Source of the DNA: Oryzomonas sagensis
GTDB taxonomy: Bacteria; Desulfobacterota; Desulfuromonadia; Geobacterales; Pseudopelobacteraceae
DNA: 64,000 bases
Assembly (NCBI RefSeq): GCF_008802355.1
Contig: NZ_VZRA01000003.1
Coordinates: 176,196-240,195 of the forward strand
Direction of reading: 5' to 3'
In this document: positions 53,511 through 63,143 of the stretch, piece after piece
Numbering within the stretch: the first letter of the stretch is position 1
Layout: every line of letters starts with the position of its first letter
Program-made: the position numbers and the translations under genes
The notes under the pieces: model-generated
Seen by the model: the letters and a program-made list of their open reading frames with translations, nothing else
Database searches by the model: none
What the model was told of the DNA's origin: nothing

Positions 53511-54866
53511 ATGACCACCGACCTGACCACCGCCCCCATACCGGCACTGATCCGGCGCCTGGCCATACCATCCGGGATCGGTTTCTTTTTCAACACCATG
53601 TTCAACGTGGTGGATACCTGGTATGCCGGCCGGCTTTCCACCACGGCGCTGGCGGCCATGTCGCTCTGCTTCCCGGTGTTCTTCATCATCCTGGCGGTGG
53701 GCGCGGGCATTTCGACCGGGGCAACGACCCTGATCGGCAATGCGTTGGGACGGGGGCGGCGCGACGAGGCCCAGCGCTTCGTGCTGCAGGCCCTTTCCTT
53801 CGCGCTGGTGCATGCCATTGCCCTGACCGCCCTGGGATTGGCCTTCGCGCCCCGCATTTTCGTCTTCATGGGCGCCCAGGGGGAGTACCTCTCCCTGGCG
53901 CTCGGCTACATGAACGTAACCCTGTGCGGCGCAACCTTCTCCATGCTTAATTTCGTGATGAGCGCCATCCTCAACTCCCACGGCAATACGGCCACCTATC
54001 GCAATTTTCTGGTCACGGCCTTTTTCCTCAACCTGGTTCTTGACCCCTGGTTCATGTACGGCGGTCTGGGGGTTCCCACCATGGGGCTGCCCGGCATCGC
54101 CTTGGCCACGATCTCGACCCAGTGTCTGGGCAATTTTTATCTATTCAGCCGCCTCTCGCGTTTGGGGTTCCTTCCTGCCTTTACCCTGCGGGAGTTGTGC
54201 CCCCGCAGGCAGTATTACGGCGAGTTGATGAAGCAGGGGTTTCCCTCGGCTTTGAACATGATGACCGTGACCGTGGGGATCTTCATCATCACCTGGTTTG
54301 CCGGAAGGTTCGGCAAGGAGGTGGTGGCGGCCTACGGCATCGGCACCCGCGTCGAACAGCTCGCCCTGTTGCCGATCATGGGGCTGAACGTTTCCACCCT
54401 GGCTCTGACCGCCCAGAACTTTGGCGCGGGGAACTTACAGCGTATCCGCCACGTATTGGCCCTGTCGCTCCGGTACGGTTTTATCCTGGCTGCCATCGGC
54501 ACCGTCCTGGTACTGGCCTTCAGTGCCGAGTTGATGTCGGTCTTCAGCCGCGATGGGGCGGTCATCAAGGCCGGGGTCCGTTACCTGGGGATAGAGGCGT
54601 TCGTGTTCCCGGCCTATGTGCTCCTCTACGTGTGCGTTTCGGCCATGCAGGGGGTCAAGCGCCCCGGCTTCGCGCTATTGATCGGCCTCTACCGGCAGAT
54701 TGCGGTGCCCTTTCTGGTCTTCCCCCTGCTGGCCCTTATGCTGGGGTGGGGCGTGATGGGCATTTGGTGGGGCATCTTCATCACTACCTGGTCGGCCGCC
54801 GTCATTGTGGTCATCTATGTCTCCTGGATCGTAAAAAAGTTGGAAAAGGATACTCTACCCCCATGA
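53511..54866 (+). CDS. MATE family efflux transporter
   Basis: 451 residues with about 12 TM helices. Family features: RRLAIPSGIGFFFNTMFNVV near the N-terminus, WYAGRLSTTALAAMSLCFPV, TTLIGNALGRGRRDEA, and the matching second half (TRVEQLALLPIMGLNVSTLA). Likely a cation-coupled drug or metabolite exporter; the substrate is unknown. The TGA overlaps the mtaB ATG (ATGA), so it is cotranslated with a tRNA-modifying enzyme. Confidence 0.93.
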   Translation: MTTDLTTAPIPALIRRLAIPSGIGFFFNTMFNVVDTWYAGRLSTTALAAMSLCFPVFFIILAVGAGISTGATTLIGNALGRGRRDEAQRFVLQALSFALVHAIALTALGLAFAPRIFVFMGAQGEYLSLALGYMNVTLCGATFSMLNFVMSAILNSHGNTATYRNFLVTAFFLNLVLDPWFMYGGLGVPTMGLPGIALATISTQCLGNFYLFSRLSRLGFLPAFTLRELCPRRQYYGELMKQGFPSALNMMTVTVGIFIITWFAGRFGKEVVAAYGIGTRVEQLALLPIMGLNVSTLALTAQNFGAGNLQRIRHVLALSLRYGFILAAIGTVLVLAFSAELMSVFSRDGAVIKAGVRYLGIEAFVFPAYVLLYVCVSAMQGVKRPGFALLIGLYRQIAVPFLVFPLLALMLGWGVMGIWWGIFITTWSAAVIVVIYVSWIVKKLEKDTLPP

Positions 54867-56170
54867 AACGTGTTGCCATAGCTACCCTGGGCTGCAAGAC
54901 CAACCAGTTCGAATCCGCCGCCATGAGCGAGCAGTTCCAAAAGGCCGGTTATCGGATGGTCCCCTTCACCGAGCCGGCCGACATTTACGTGGTCAATTCC
55001 TGTACGGTCACGGCCCGTACCGACGCCGAGACCCGCCGCCTGATCCGGCGCGCCCGACGCCTGAACCCCCAGGCCCGCATTGTCGCCACCGGTTGTTACG
55101 CCCAGGTGGCGCCGGGGGAACTGGAGCGCATGCCCGAGGTGGACAGCGTGCTGGGCAATCGGGAAAAACAGGACATCGCCGGCCTGGTGGAAGCGGGCGA
55201 GAGCCGCATCTCGGACATCAGCGCCGAACAGACGGCCGAACCGCTGCCGCTTTCGAGCTTTGCCGAGCATACCCGGGCCTTTCTCCAGGCCCAGAACGGC
55301 TGCAATTCCTTCTGCGCCTACTGTATCGTGCCCTTTGCCCGCGGCAGAAGCCGCAGCGTGCCCCTGGACGATGTCTTGCAGGGGGTGCGGGAACTGGCCG
55401 CCAACGGTTACCGGGAAGTGGTGCTGACCGGCATTCACCTGGGGGCCTACGGGCTCGACCTCTCCCCGCGCCACTCCCTGGCCGGCCTGGTGCGGCGCAT
55501 TGCGGACGAAGGGGCTGTCCCGCGCCTGCGGATCGGTTCGGTGGAACCCAACGAACTGAGCGACGAATTGATCGGACTCATGGCCGCCTCGGAGGTCATC
55601 TGCCCCCATGTTCATCTCCCCCTGCAGAGCGGCAGCGACACCGTGCTGCATCGTATGGGACGACGCTACACAGCCCGTTTCTTCAGTGATTTGGTGGCAC
55701 GGGTCACGGCCGCACTGCCGGACGCTTTTATCGGGGCCGATGTGATTGCCGGGTTTCCCGGTGAAACGGACGAGGAGTTTTTGGAGACCCTGCACTTGGT
55801 GGAGGAACTGCCGTTCTCCGACCTGCATGTGTTTCCCTTTTCCCGGCGGGCCGGTACCAAAGCGGCCGGGATGCCGGCCCAGGTGCCCGCCGATGTCGTC
55901 AGGGGGAGGGGGGAACGGTTACGGAATGCCGCCGTGATGAAAAAGGGCGCATTTCTCCAGCGCTTCATCGGGCGGACCCTGCCGGTCCTGGGGCAGACAG
56001 GGCAGCCGGAAACGGGGCGCATCAGGGGGCTGAGCAGGAATTACCTCCAGGTGGACTATGCGGCGTCGGAAGAGCTGGTCAATCGGGAGGCCGCCGTTGT
56101 GATCGAGCGTATCCGGGACGGAGTGCTCCTGGGACGACTGGCCGGACTCTGGGGGGAACAACATTCGTAA
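54863..56170 (+). CDS. mtaB: tRNA t6A37 methylthiotransferase MtaB
   Basis: 435 residues. N-terminal UPF0004 cluster cysteines at 11, 47 and 78 (TLGCKTNQ, NSCTVT, TGCYAQ) and radical-SAM CNSFCAYC at 147-154, then the TRAM domain at the C-terminus. It converts t6A37 to ms2t6A37 in tRNA. The short GCKTNQFES start favours MtaB over MiaB or RimO. Its ATG overlaps the MATE stop. It connects functionally with tsaE at 26 kb. Confidence 0.94.
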   Translation: MKRVAIATLGCKTNQFESAAMSEQFQKAGYRMVPFTEPADIYVVNSCTVTARTDAETRRLIRRARRLNPQARIVATGCYAQVAPGELERMPEVDSVLGNREKQDIAGLVEAGESRISDISAEQTAEPLPLSSFAEHTRAFLQAQNGCNSFCAYCIVPFARGRSRSVPLDDVLQGVRELAANGYREVVLTGIHLGAYGLDLSPRHSLAGLVRRIADEGAVPRLRIGSVEPNELSDELIGLMAASEVICPHVHLPLQSGSDTVLHRMGRRYTARFFSDLVARVTAALPDAFIGADVIAGFPGETDEEFLETLHLVEELPFSDLHVFPFSRRAGTKAAGMPAQVPADVVRGRGERLRNAAVMKKGAFLQRFIGRTLPVLGQTGQPETGRIRGLSRNYLQVDYAASEELVNREAAVVIERIRDGVLLGRLAGLWGEQHS

Positions 56171-56184
56171 AAACGTATCTTTCC

Positions 56185-56213
56185 TTGACTGGCCCAGCCA
56201 TTTCTGTGATAAT
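56185..56213 (+). promoter_or_regulatory. Sigma-70 promoter of the amino-acid ABC operon
   Basis: TTGACT (56185-56190) and GATAAT (56208-56213) with a 17-base spacer, 40 bases before the substrate-binding-protein ATG. Confidence 0.75.
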
Positions 56214-56253
56214 CGCGCCCCGCTTTGTCAAATTATTGTTTGAGGAGATAACC

Positions 56254-57045
56254 ATGAAGAAGACGCTTGTTCTGTTCCTAACTGTTCTGTTGTCCCTTGC
56301 GGCGGTCTGCGCCTTTGCCGGCGACGGGTCCTGGGAGCGCGTCAAAAAAGGGGGTAAGCTGGTTATAGGACTTGATGACGCCTTTCCTCCCATGGGGTAT
56401 CGCCAGGCAGACGGCAAGCTGGTCGGCTTCGATATCGACGCCGCCGAAGAGGTCGGCAAGCGTCTCGGCATCAAGATCGTTTGGCAGCCCACCGCCTGGG
56501 AAGGGGTGATCCATTCCCTGGACGCCAAGAAGTTCGACTGCATCTGGAACGGCATGACCATTACGCCGGAGCGGGCCAAGGAAGTGGCCTTCACCAAACC
56601 CTATATCATGGACGGTCAGATTGCGGTCGTCAATTTCAAGGAAAAGCGTTTCAAAGGGCTGAAAGACCTGAAAGGGATCAAGGCCGGCACCCAGAAGGGC
56701 TCCTCGGGCCTGGAAGCGGTCAAGAAACTTGCTACCCCCCCGAAGGAGTTGAAGGAATACGAAGACTATCCCAAGGCGCTGCTCGACCTGGAAGCGGGGC
56801 GTATCGACGTGGTGGTGGTGGACAATGTCACCGGTCGCGACATGATCGCCAAGCGTCCCGGCAAGTTCAAGATCCTGCCCGGCATGATCAGCAAGGAACC
56901 TTTTGGCGTGGCCTTCCGCAAAGATGACAATGGCCTGCGCGGCAAGGTGCAGCAGACCCTGGACAAGATGGTGAAGGACGGCTCCATGGCCAAGATCTCC
57001 CGGAAGTGGTTTGCGGAAGACATCACTAATCCCAAGAAATTCTAG
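56254..57045 (+). CDS. Polar amino-acid ABC transporter substrate-binding protein
   Basis: 263 residues. Signal peptide about 1-23 (MKKTLVLFLTVLLSLAAVCA). SBP_bac_3 fold: KLVIGLDDAFPPMGYRQADG, LVGFDIDAAEEVGKRLG, WNGMTITPERAKEVAFTKPY. Binds a polar amino acid; the particular ligand cannot be told from sequence. GAGGAGATAACC ribosome-binding site. First of three genes encoding a complete importer, six bases upstream of the permease. Confidence 0.92.
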   Translation: MKKTLVLFLTVLLSLAAVCAFAGDGSWERVKKGGKLVIGLDDAFPPMGYRQADGKLVGFDIDAAEEVGKRLGIKIVWQPTAWEGVIHSLDAKKFDCIWNGMTITPERAKEVAFTKPYIMDGQIAVVNFKEKRFKGLKDLKGIKAGTQKGSSGLEAVKKLATPPKELKEYEDYPKALLDLEAGRIDVVVVDNVTGRDMIAKRPGKFKILPGMISKEPFGVAFRKDDNGLRGKVQQTLDKMVKDGSMAKISRKWFAEDITNPKKF

Positions 57046-57050
57046 AGACT

Positions 57051-58067
57051 ATGAATCGCTTTTACATACACATCAGCAGGGTCGCCGTGACCCTGCTTTT
57101 TTTGTGGACGCTGGCCGGAACCGGTCGGGCGCTGGACAGCGACGCCCTCTCCCGCCAGGCGGGGGAGTTGATGGCCCAGGGTGACCTGCCGGGGGCCGTG
57201 GAACTGCTCAGGCAGATTCCGGTTCCACCCAAAGGTACTGATGCCGGCGTTTTTGTGGCCAGCCGCATGCAGATGGCCAGAATATACGTCTCGTTGAACG
57301 AGCCGGATAAAGCCCTGGCCGCCAGTCGGGAGGTCCTGGCGCTGTTCCCGGACAACAGCGAGGCGCGGAACGCTGTCGCCGCCATCCAAAAACAGCAGCA
57401 GTCGCGTTGGCTCTCCCTGCTGGACGACAGTCGCAAATTCCTCCCGGCGCTGCTCAAGGGCACAACCATGACCCTGCTGCTGGTGCTCTGCACCATGCTG
57501 GTCTCCCCCCTGGGGGGGCTCCTGATCGCCCTGGGGCGCATCAGCACCTTCCGCCCCCTGTCCGCAGCGTGCTGGTTCGTGATCTGGTTCTTTCGCGGCA
57601 CGCCGCTTTTGCTCCAGCTGTTCTTTATCTATTACGGCCTGCCGGCCTTCGGCGTGACCCTGCCGCCCCTGACCGCCGCCGTGATCGGTCTTGGGCTCAA
57701 CTACTCTGCCTACCTGGGAGAGATCATCCGTGGCGCGATCCAGAGCATCGACCAGGGGCAGATGGAGGCAGCCAAGGCCATCGGCATGACCTACGGACAA
57801 GCCATGCGGCGCGTCATCATCCCCCAGACCTACAAGCGGCTGATGCCCCCCATCGGCAACGAATTCATCGCCCTGATCAAGGACACCGCCCTGGTATCCA
57901 CCATCGCCATGGTGGAACTGATGCGCTCGGCCGATCAGCTTTTCAACACCTATTTCAACATCACGGCCCTGGTTTTGGCGGCGGCCATCTATCTCCTCTT
58001 GACGAGCATCTTCACCTTCATTTTTGAAAAAATCGAGTATCGGGCAGGGATCTATGAACACCGCTAG
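57051..58067 (+). CDS. Polar amino-acid ABC permease with extra N-terminal periplasmic helical domain
   Basis: 338 residues, about 110 more than usual His/Glu/Gln permeases. Residues 1-26 look like a signal sequence or TM (VAVTLLFLWTLAGTGRA). Residues 30-115 are helical with TPR-like pairs (AGELMAQGDLPGAVELLRQI; MARIYVSLNEPDKALAASRE; LFPDNSEARNAVAAI). The remaining 220 residues are BPD_transp_1 with five TM helices (FFRGTPLLLQLFFIYYGLPA; EAAKAIGMTYGQAMRRVIIP). If the N-terminal segment stays attached, the TPR-like part faces the periplasm and may dock the binding protein. Downstream ATPase overlaps by 14 bases. Confidence 0.9.
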   Translation: MNRFYIHISRVAVTLLFLWTLAGTGRALDSDALSRQAGELMAQGDLPGAVELLRQIPVPPKGTDAGVFVASRMQMARIYVSLNEPDKALAASREVLALFPDNSEARNAVAAIQKQQQSRWLSLLDDSRKFLPALLKGTTMTLLLVLCTMLVSPLGGLLIALGRISTFRPLSAACWFVIWFFRGTPLLLQLFFIYYGLPAFGVTLPPLTAAVIGLGLNYSAYLGEIIRGAIQSIDQGQMEAAKAIGMTYGQAMRRVIIPQTYKRLMPPIGNEFIALIKDTALVSTIAMVELMRSADQLFNTYFNITALVLAAAIYLLLTSIFTFIFEKIEYRAGIYEHR

Positions 58068-58830
58068 GGAGCCGTTGATCCGGCTGGAGGGCATAACCAA
58101 GCGTTTTAAAAATCTGACGGCGGTCGACCGGATCGATCTGGATGTCTTTCCGGGCGAGAAACTGGTCATCATCGGACCATCGGGATCGGGCAAGTCCACG
58201 CTGCTGCGTTCCATCAACCTGCTGGAAGAGATCGATGACGGCGTCATCCGTTTCCAGGGGCGCGAGGTGGGGTACGTCACCAGCCACGGCCGCCGCCACC
58301 TGGACCGCCCCCCGGCGGTGTGCGCCCTGCGGACCGAGATCGGCATGGTGTTCCAGCATTTCCATCTCTTTCCCCACATGACCGTGCTGGGCAATGTCAT
58401 GGAGGGGCCGCTGACCGTCCGCAAAATGCCGCAGGATGAGGCCCGCCAGGTTGCCGCCGACATGCTGTCCAAGGTCGGGCTGTCCGACAAACGGGACGTC
58501 TTTCCCGCCACCCTGTCGGGGGGGCAGAAACAGCGGGTGGCCATTGCCCGAGCCCTGGCCATGCGCCCCAAGTTGATGCTGTTCGATGAACCGACGTCGG
58601 CCCTGGACCCGGAACTGGTGGGGGAGGTGTTCGACACCATTCATACCCTGGCCGACGAGGGTATGACCATGATCATCGTCACCCATCACATGGGGTTTGC
58701 CCGTGAGCTGGCCGACCGGGTGATCTTTATGGAATCGGGGCATTTCTTGGCCCAGGGGGACCCCCATGAGTTTTTCAGTGTTGGTCAGGAAAACGAGCGC
58801 ATCAGGAACTTCCTCAACAGATTGCTGTAA
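58054..58830 (+). CDS. Polar amino-acid ABC transporter ATPase
   Basis: 258 residues. Walker A IGPSGSGKSTLLR, signature LSGGQKQRVAIARALA, Walker B LMLFDEPTSALDPELV, H-loop VTHHMGF. Closest in pattern to GlnQ/HisP-type ATPases. The ATG at 58054 overlaps the permease end. The insert YVTSHGRRHLDRPPAVCALR between A and Q loops is longer than in GlnQ. Followed by a terminator. Confidence 0.93.
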   Translation: MNTAREPLIRLEGITKRFKNLTAVDRIDLDVFPGEKLVIIGPSGSGKSTLLRSINLLEEIDDGVIRFQGREVGYVTSHGRRHLDRPPAVCALRTEIGMVFQHFHLFPHMTVLGNVMEGPLTVRKMPQDEARQVAADMLSKVGLSDKRDVFPATLSGGQKQRVAIARALAMRPKLMLFDEPTSALDPELVGEVFDTIHTLADEGMTMIIVTHHMGFARELADRVIFMESGHFLAQGDPHEFFSVGQENERIRNFLNRLL

Positions 58831-58856
58831 GCCGGGAGGGAGTATCAGGTTTGTCG

Positions 58857-58890
58857 AACCGGAAGGCGCTGGCGCTTTCCGGTTTTTTTT
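58857..58890 (+). terminator. Intrinsic terminator after the ABC operon
   Basis: AACCGGAAGGCGC (58857-58869) pairs with GCGCTTTCCGGTT (58872-58884), one G-T pair, and is followed by a run of T's to 58890. Confidence 0.88.
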
Positions 58891-58908
58891 GCGGCGTCCG
58901 TGGGCAAT

Positions 58909-59047
58909 GTTAAAAAAATTACCATTGCGAAAAACATTGTAACTTATTGATACGCAAATAGTATTCAATTGAGTGTTAAAAAAAGTAACATTATTTATAT
59001 CATTGTAATTATTAAGTTAAATTGAAAGTGTTAAAAAAATTACCACT
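58909..59047. repeat. Three 18-bp direct repeats in an AT-rich island
   Basis: GTTAAAAAAATTACCATT (58909), GTTAAAAAAAGTAACATT (58975) and GTTAAAAAAATTACCACT (59030) are near-identical direct repeats 66 and 55 bases apart. The 58900-59050 stretch is far more AT-rich than its surroundings. They lie upstream of a receiver gene and could be operator sites for a DNA-binding protein. Confidence 0.65.
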
Positions 59048-59192
59048 TCTGGCCGTTGCAATATGCCCCATTGTACGTTTCAAAAGGTCGTCGGCATGTA
59101 ACTCTCGGATACCATGCGTTTTTACGAGATGGCACGAGAGTTGATAGGTGTCAAATGCACCGTACCCCATGCCCGGCACGACGGAGACATCA

Positions 59193-59612
59193 ATGGCACG
59201 ATCACTTCAGCCCGCACACATCGAGAACGATGGCCAACAGAAACAAAGAACGATATTGGTGGTCGATGATGAGTTGCTGGTGCGGCAAATGTTGCAGGAT
59301 TGCCTCGAGGAGTACGGTTTTACCGTGCTTACCGCTACGGACGGGGTAGATGCATGCGGGCTTTTCATGAAGGAATTCGCCCGGATCGACCTGTTGGTGA
59401 GCGACGTGCTCATGCCGAGGATGAACGGCTTTTATGCCTATCAGGTCATGTGCAGGATCAAGCCGGGGTTGAAGGCCATTTTGGTGAGTGGCTACCCAGA
59501 TAGCGCCGATATGATCAACGAAGGGAACATAAATATTCCGGAATTCCTGTCCAAGCCGATCAGCCCCAGGGAATTGATCTCGAAGATTCACGCAATGCTG
59601 GGTAACGTATGA
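59193..59612 (+). CDS. Single-domain response regulator
   Basis: 139 residues. Receiver with acidic pair VVDDE (24-26), phospho-acceptor Asp71 (LLVSDVLMPRMNG) and conserved Lys in LSKPISPRE. No output domain. The ATG at 59193 follows GGAGA. The N-terminal 20 residues are polar and flexible. No kinase is adjacent. A terminator lies 106 bases downstream. Confidence 0.85.
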   Translation: MARSLQPAHIENDGQQKQRTILVVDDELLVRQMLQDCLEEYGFTVLTATDGVDACGLFMKEFARIDLLVSDVLMPRMNGFYAYQVMCRIKPGLKAILVSGYPDSADMINEGNINIPEFLSKPISPRELISKIHAMLGNV

Positions 59613-59717
59613 CGGCTCAGGCGGAGAAGTACTGCGCGGCGTGAGGATGGCAATCGCAAGAAGGTGCGGTAATGATGCCGGAATACCCGGCAAAAATGAG
59701 AAACGCGGTATTTTGTA

Positions 59718-59756
59718 AACAAAAACGCCCCCTTCGAGCAAGGAGGCGTTTTTGTT
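59718..59756 (+). terminator. Intrinsic terminator upstream of ilvC
   Basis: AACAAAAACGCC...CCTT (59718-59733) pairs, with one mismatch, with AAGGAGGCGTTTTTGTT (59740-59756). T5 sits within the arm. It isolates ilvC from the receiver gene. Confidence 0.75.
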
Positions 59757-59795
59757 GTCTCGGGCTTCGACCCGGCTTCTTTTTGTGGTAATTTA

Positions 59796-59824
59796 TTGAC
59801 AGCTGTCGGGGAATGTACTATTTT
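59796..59824 (+). promoter_or_regulatory. Sigma-70 promoter for ilvC-psd-pssA
   Basis: TTGACA (59796-59801) and TATTTT (59819-59824), 17-base spacer, 70 bases before the ilvC ATG. The -35 region includes a small palindrome, GACAGCTGTC. Confidence 0.7.
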
Positions 59825-59876
59825 CAGAACTTGTTTTATCAACGGTTTGTACCGGTTTTTCCGGAAAATTTCGTAG

Positions 59877-60911
<1,035 letters not shown>

Positions 60912-60980
60912 AATAATTCTACGCATTCGACACCCCTTTGCCCGTTGGGAGAGGGGTGTCTGCGTGTTCAGGCAGGTTGC

Positions 60981-61640
60981 ATGAATAAATCGACCCCATT
61001 TGCCAGAGAAGGTTATCCCTTCATCGCTTGTTCCGCCGGATTGACGCTTCTTTTGGCCGTGGCCGCCTGGAAATGGTGTTCTCTGGCGCTGGCTGCTTCT
61101 GCTGCGCTGTTCTGCGTAGCGACCCTGTTCATCCTCTACTTCTTTCGTAATCCCGAGCGTACCCCGCCCATTGACGGGCACGCGATAGTTGCCCCTGCCG
61201 ACGGGACGGTGATCGTGGCTGAGTGCGTTCCCGAGACGCCGCTCGGCATCCCGGCGCTCAAGATCAGTATTTTCATGTCGGTCTTCAATGTGCACGTCAA
61301 CCGCGTCCCCTTCGACGGCACGGTAGTAGACACCTTTTACCATCGCGGCAAGTTCTTTGATGCCCGTGACGGCCGGGCCTCCTTCGAAAACGAGCGCAAC
61401 GGCATCGTCCTGGAAACCGCCGGCGGTGTTCGGCTGGCTTTCGTGCAGATTGCCGGCCTGGTTGCGCGGCGAATCGTGTGCTACGCCCGGACCGGGGATT
61501 CGTTGAAACGGGGGGAGCGTTACGGGCTGATCCGCTTCGGGTCGAGGGTGGATGTGTACCTGCCGGTTGACGTCCAGCCGCTGGTAAAGCTTGGAGATGT
61601 AACCGTGGCGGGTGAAACCGTGCTGGGGCGTCTCGCATAG
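60981..61640 (+). CDS. psd: Phosphatidylserine decarboxylase, short form
   Basis: 219 residues with N-terminal TM helices (about 10-55), then the Psd domain: ISIFMSVFNVHVNRVPFDGT and FENERNGIVLETAGG. The pyruvoyl-forming cleavage site is Gly-Ser in IRFGSRVDVYLP near the C-terminus. It makes phosphatidylethanolamine. The ATG at 60981 follows CAGGCAGG. It is 70 bases after ilvC and 17 before pssA. Confidence 0.94.
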   Translation: MNKSTPFAREGYPFIACSAGLTLLLAVAAWKWCSLALAASAALFCVATLFILYFFRNPERTPPIDGHAIVAPADGTVIVAECVPETPLGIPALKISIFMSVFNVHVNRVPFDGTVVDTFYHRGKFFDARDGRASFENERNGIVLETAGGVRLAFVQIAGLVARRIVCYARTGDSLKRGERYGLIRFGSRVDVYLPVDVQPLVKLGDVTVAGETVLGRLA

Positions 61641-61656
61641 GCGGAGAAAGCGTGGC

Positions 61657-62451
61657 ATGAACTCTGAACTGAATGAAAAAAAGGCAGATAGAGCCGAAAA
61701 TATTAAAAAAGGCATCTATATCCTGCCCAACCTGTTTACGACCGGGAGCATGTTTGCCGGTTTCTACAGCATGGTGGCCAGCCTCAACGGCAATTTCGAT
61801 GTCGCTGCGCTCTGGATCTTTGCCTCTGCCGTTTTTGACGGCTTGGACGGCAAGGTCGCCCGCCTGACCGGAACGACCAGCAAGTTCGGCGTCGAGTACG
61901 ACTCCCTGGCCGACCTGGTGTCGTTTGGGGTGACCCCGGGGTTGATGATGTATGCCTGGGCGCTCAAACCGTTCGGCCGTCTCGGTTGGCTGGCGGCGTT
62001 CCTGTTCGTGGTCTGCGGCGCGCTGCGCCTGGCGCGTTTCAACGTTCAGGTCAATACGGTGGAGAGCAAGCGTTTCGTGGGGTTGCCCATCCCGGCGGCA
62101 GCCAGCATGGTGGCCGCAACCGTCCTTTTGTTCCATCATTTCGGCTGGCCGAGCACGTACAAACGGCTGGCTATTCTCGTCCTGATCTACCTTCTTGCCT
62201 TCCTGATGGTGTCGGGATTCCGCTACTACTCATTCAAGGATCCGGCGCTGATCAAGCGGCAGCCCTTCGGCTTCCTGCTTCTGGCCGTGGTGCTGCTGAT
62301 CGTTGTGGCCGCCGAACCGGCGGTGATGACCTTTGGCATCATGCTCGCGTATGTTGTGTCCGGCCCATTGGGGTTCGTGGTCGGATGGCCGCGCCGCCGC
62401 CGCTTGGAAAAGGCGGTGCATAAGGGGCATGGAGCGGCTGCCGGACGCTAG
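61657..62451 (+). CDS. pssA: CDP-diacylglycerol-serine O-phosphatidyltransferase
   Basis: 264 residues of the integral-membrane type. CDP-alcohol phosphotransferase motif DGLDGKVARL...GVEYDSLAD matches DGx2ARx8Gx3Dx3D. Six to eight TM helices. It makes phosphatidylserine, the substrate of Psd just upstream. ATG at 61657 with GGCGGAGAAAG before it. The TAG stop is directly followed by the repeat at 62453. Confidence 0.95.
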   Translation: MNSELNEKKADRAENIKKGIYILPNLFTTGSMFAGFYSMVASLNGNFDVAALWIFASAVFDGLDGKVARLTGTTSKFGVEYDSLADLVSFGVTPGLMMYAWALKPFGRLGWLAAFLFVVCGALRLARFNVQVNTVESKRFVGLPIPAAASMVAATVLLFHHFGWPSTYKRLAILVLIYLLAFLMVSGFRYYSFKDPALIKRQPFGFLLLAVVLLIVVAAEPAVMTFGIMLAYVVSGPLGFVVGWPRRRRLEKAVHKGHGAAAGR

Positions 62452-62452
62452 C

Positions 62453-62573
62453 AGGTTGTTGAAAAACAGCCATCAGGCCTTCATCCTCGAAGGCCCTTTT
62501 GCGCGGCGTAGCGCTGCTACGCCTCCGCAGGGCCTTTTGCGGGTGCGACGGTCCGACTATTTTTGAACAACCT
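62453..62573. repeat. 121-bp terminal-inverted-repeat element, family A copy 3
   Basis: Core from AGGTTGTTGAAAAACAG to TTTTTGAACAACCT with central palindrome GTAGCGCTGCTACGCC. It is the inverted full-length counterpart of the copy at 4573-4693. An outer arm TTTTCAATAGCCTG (62578-62591) extends the match. It begins 2 bases after the pssA stop and separates it from the convergent phosphodiesterase gene, so it may also act as a terminator. Confidence 0.85.
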
Positions 62574-62607
62574 GAGTTTTTCAATAGCCTGTTAGAGAAT
62601 ACGGGGA

Positions 62608-63078
62608 TCAGGGGATGTCGTGCAGGCGGGCGTTGATGGACTCTTCCGAGATTTCGATGGTGGCGAACGTCTTGTTGGCCGCTGTCCGCGTCAGCGTGCC
62701 GGGATTGAGGAACAGGATGCCGGATGTGGTGATGCAGGTGGCGCGATGACTGTGACCGAACAGCACTATGTGGGCGCAAACCTCGACCGCCCGTTGTTTC
62801 AGTCTTTCCAGCCCGCCCTTGACCCCGTAAGCGTCCCCATGCACCAGCAAAACACGTTTGCCCTCACATTCCCACAGCACCTCCCGCGGCACCGAGGCGT
62901 CGTGGTCGCAATTGCCGGAAACGGCGATGACGTCAAGATGCGTCAGGTTGCGCAGCAGGTTTGCGTCCTCCATGCCGTCCCCGAGATGGATGACGGCGTC
63001 CACAGGCTCCGTCAGGCTGTGGGCCTGCAGGGCAGGGGCAAAATTGCCGTGGGTATCGGACACCACCAATACTTTCAT
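62608..63078 (-). CDS. YfcE/MJ0936-type phosphodiesterase
   Basis: 156 residues, calcineurin-like metallophosphoesterase. Metal-binding motifs: VVSDTHGNF, IHLGDGMED, VSGNCDHD, LLVHGDAYG and FGHSHRAT. Likely a small-molecule phosphodiesterase. The pattern GDxxD with NCD (in place of NHE) is as in YfcE. Start ATG at 63078 without a strong ribosome-binding site. Confidence 0.9.
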   Translation of the reverse strand: MKVLVVSDTHGNFAPALQAHSLTEPVDAVIHLGDGMEDANLLRNLTHLDVIAVSGNCDHDASVPREVLWECEGKRVLLVHGDAYGVKGGLERLKQRAVEVCAHIVLFGHSHRATCITTSGILFLNPGTLTRTAANKTFATIEISEESINARLHDIP

Positions 63079-63143
63079 GGTGATAGTGTAGCAGAAGTCG
63101 GGGTGTCATGGCACCCAAAAATTGTCGACCCGGGTGGCCCTGC

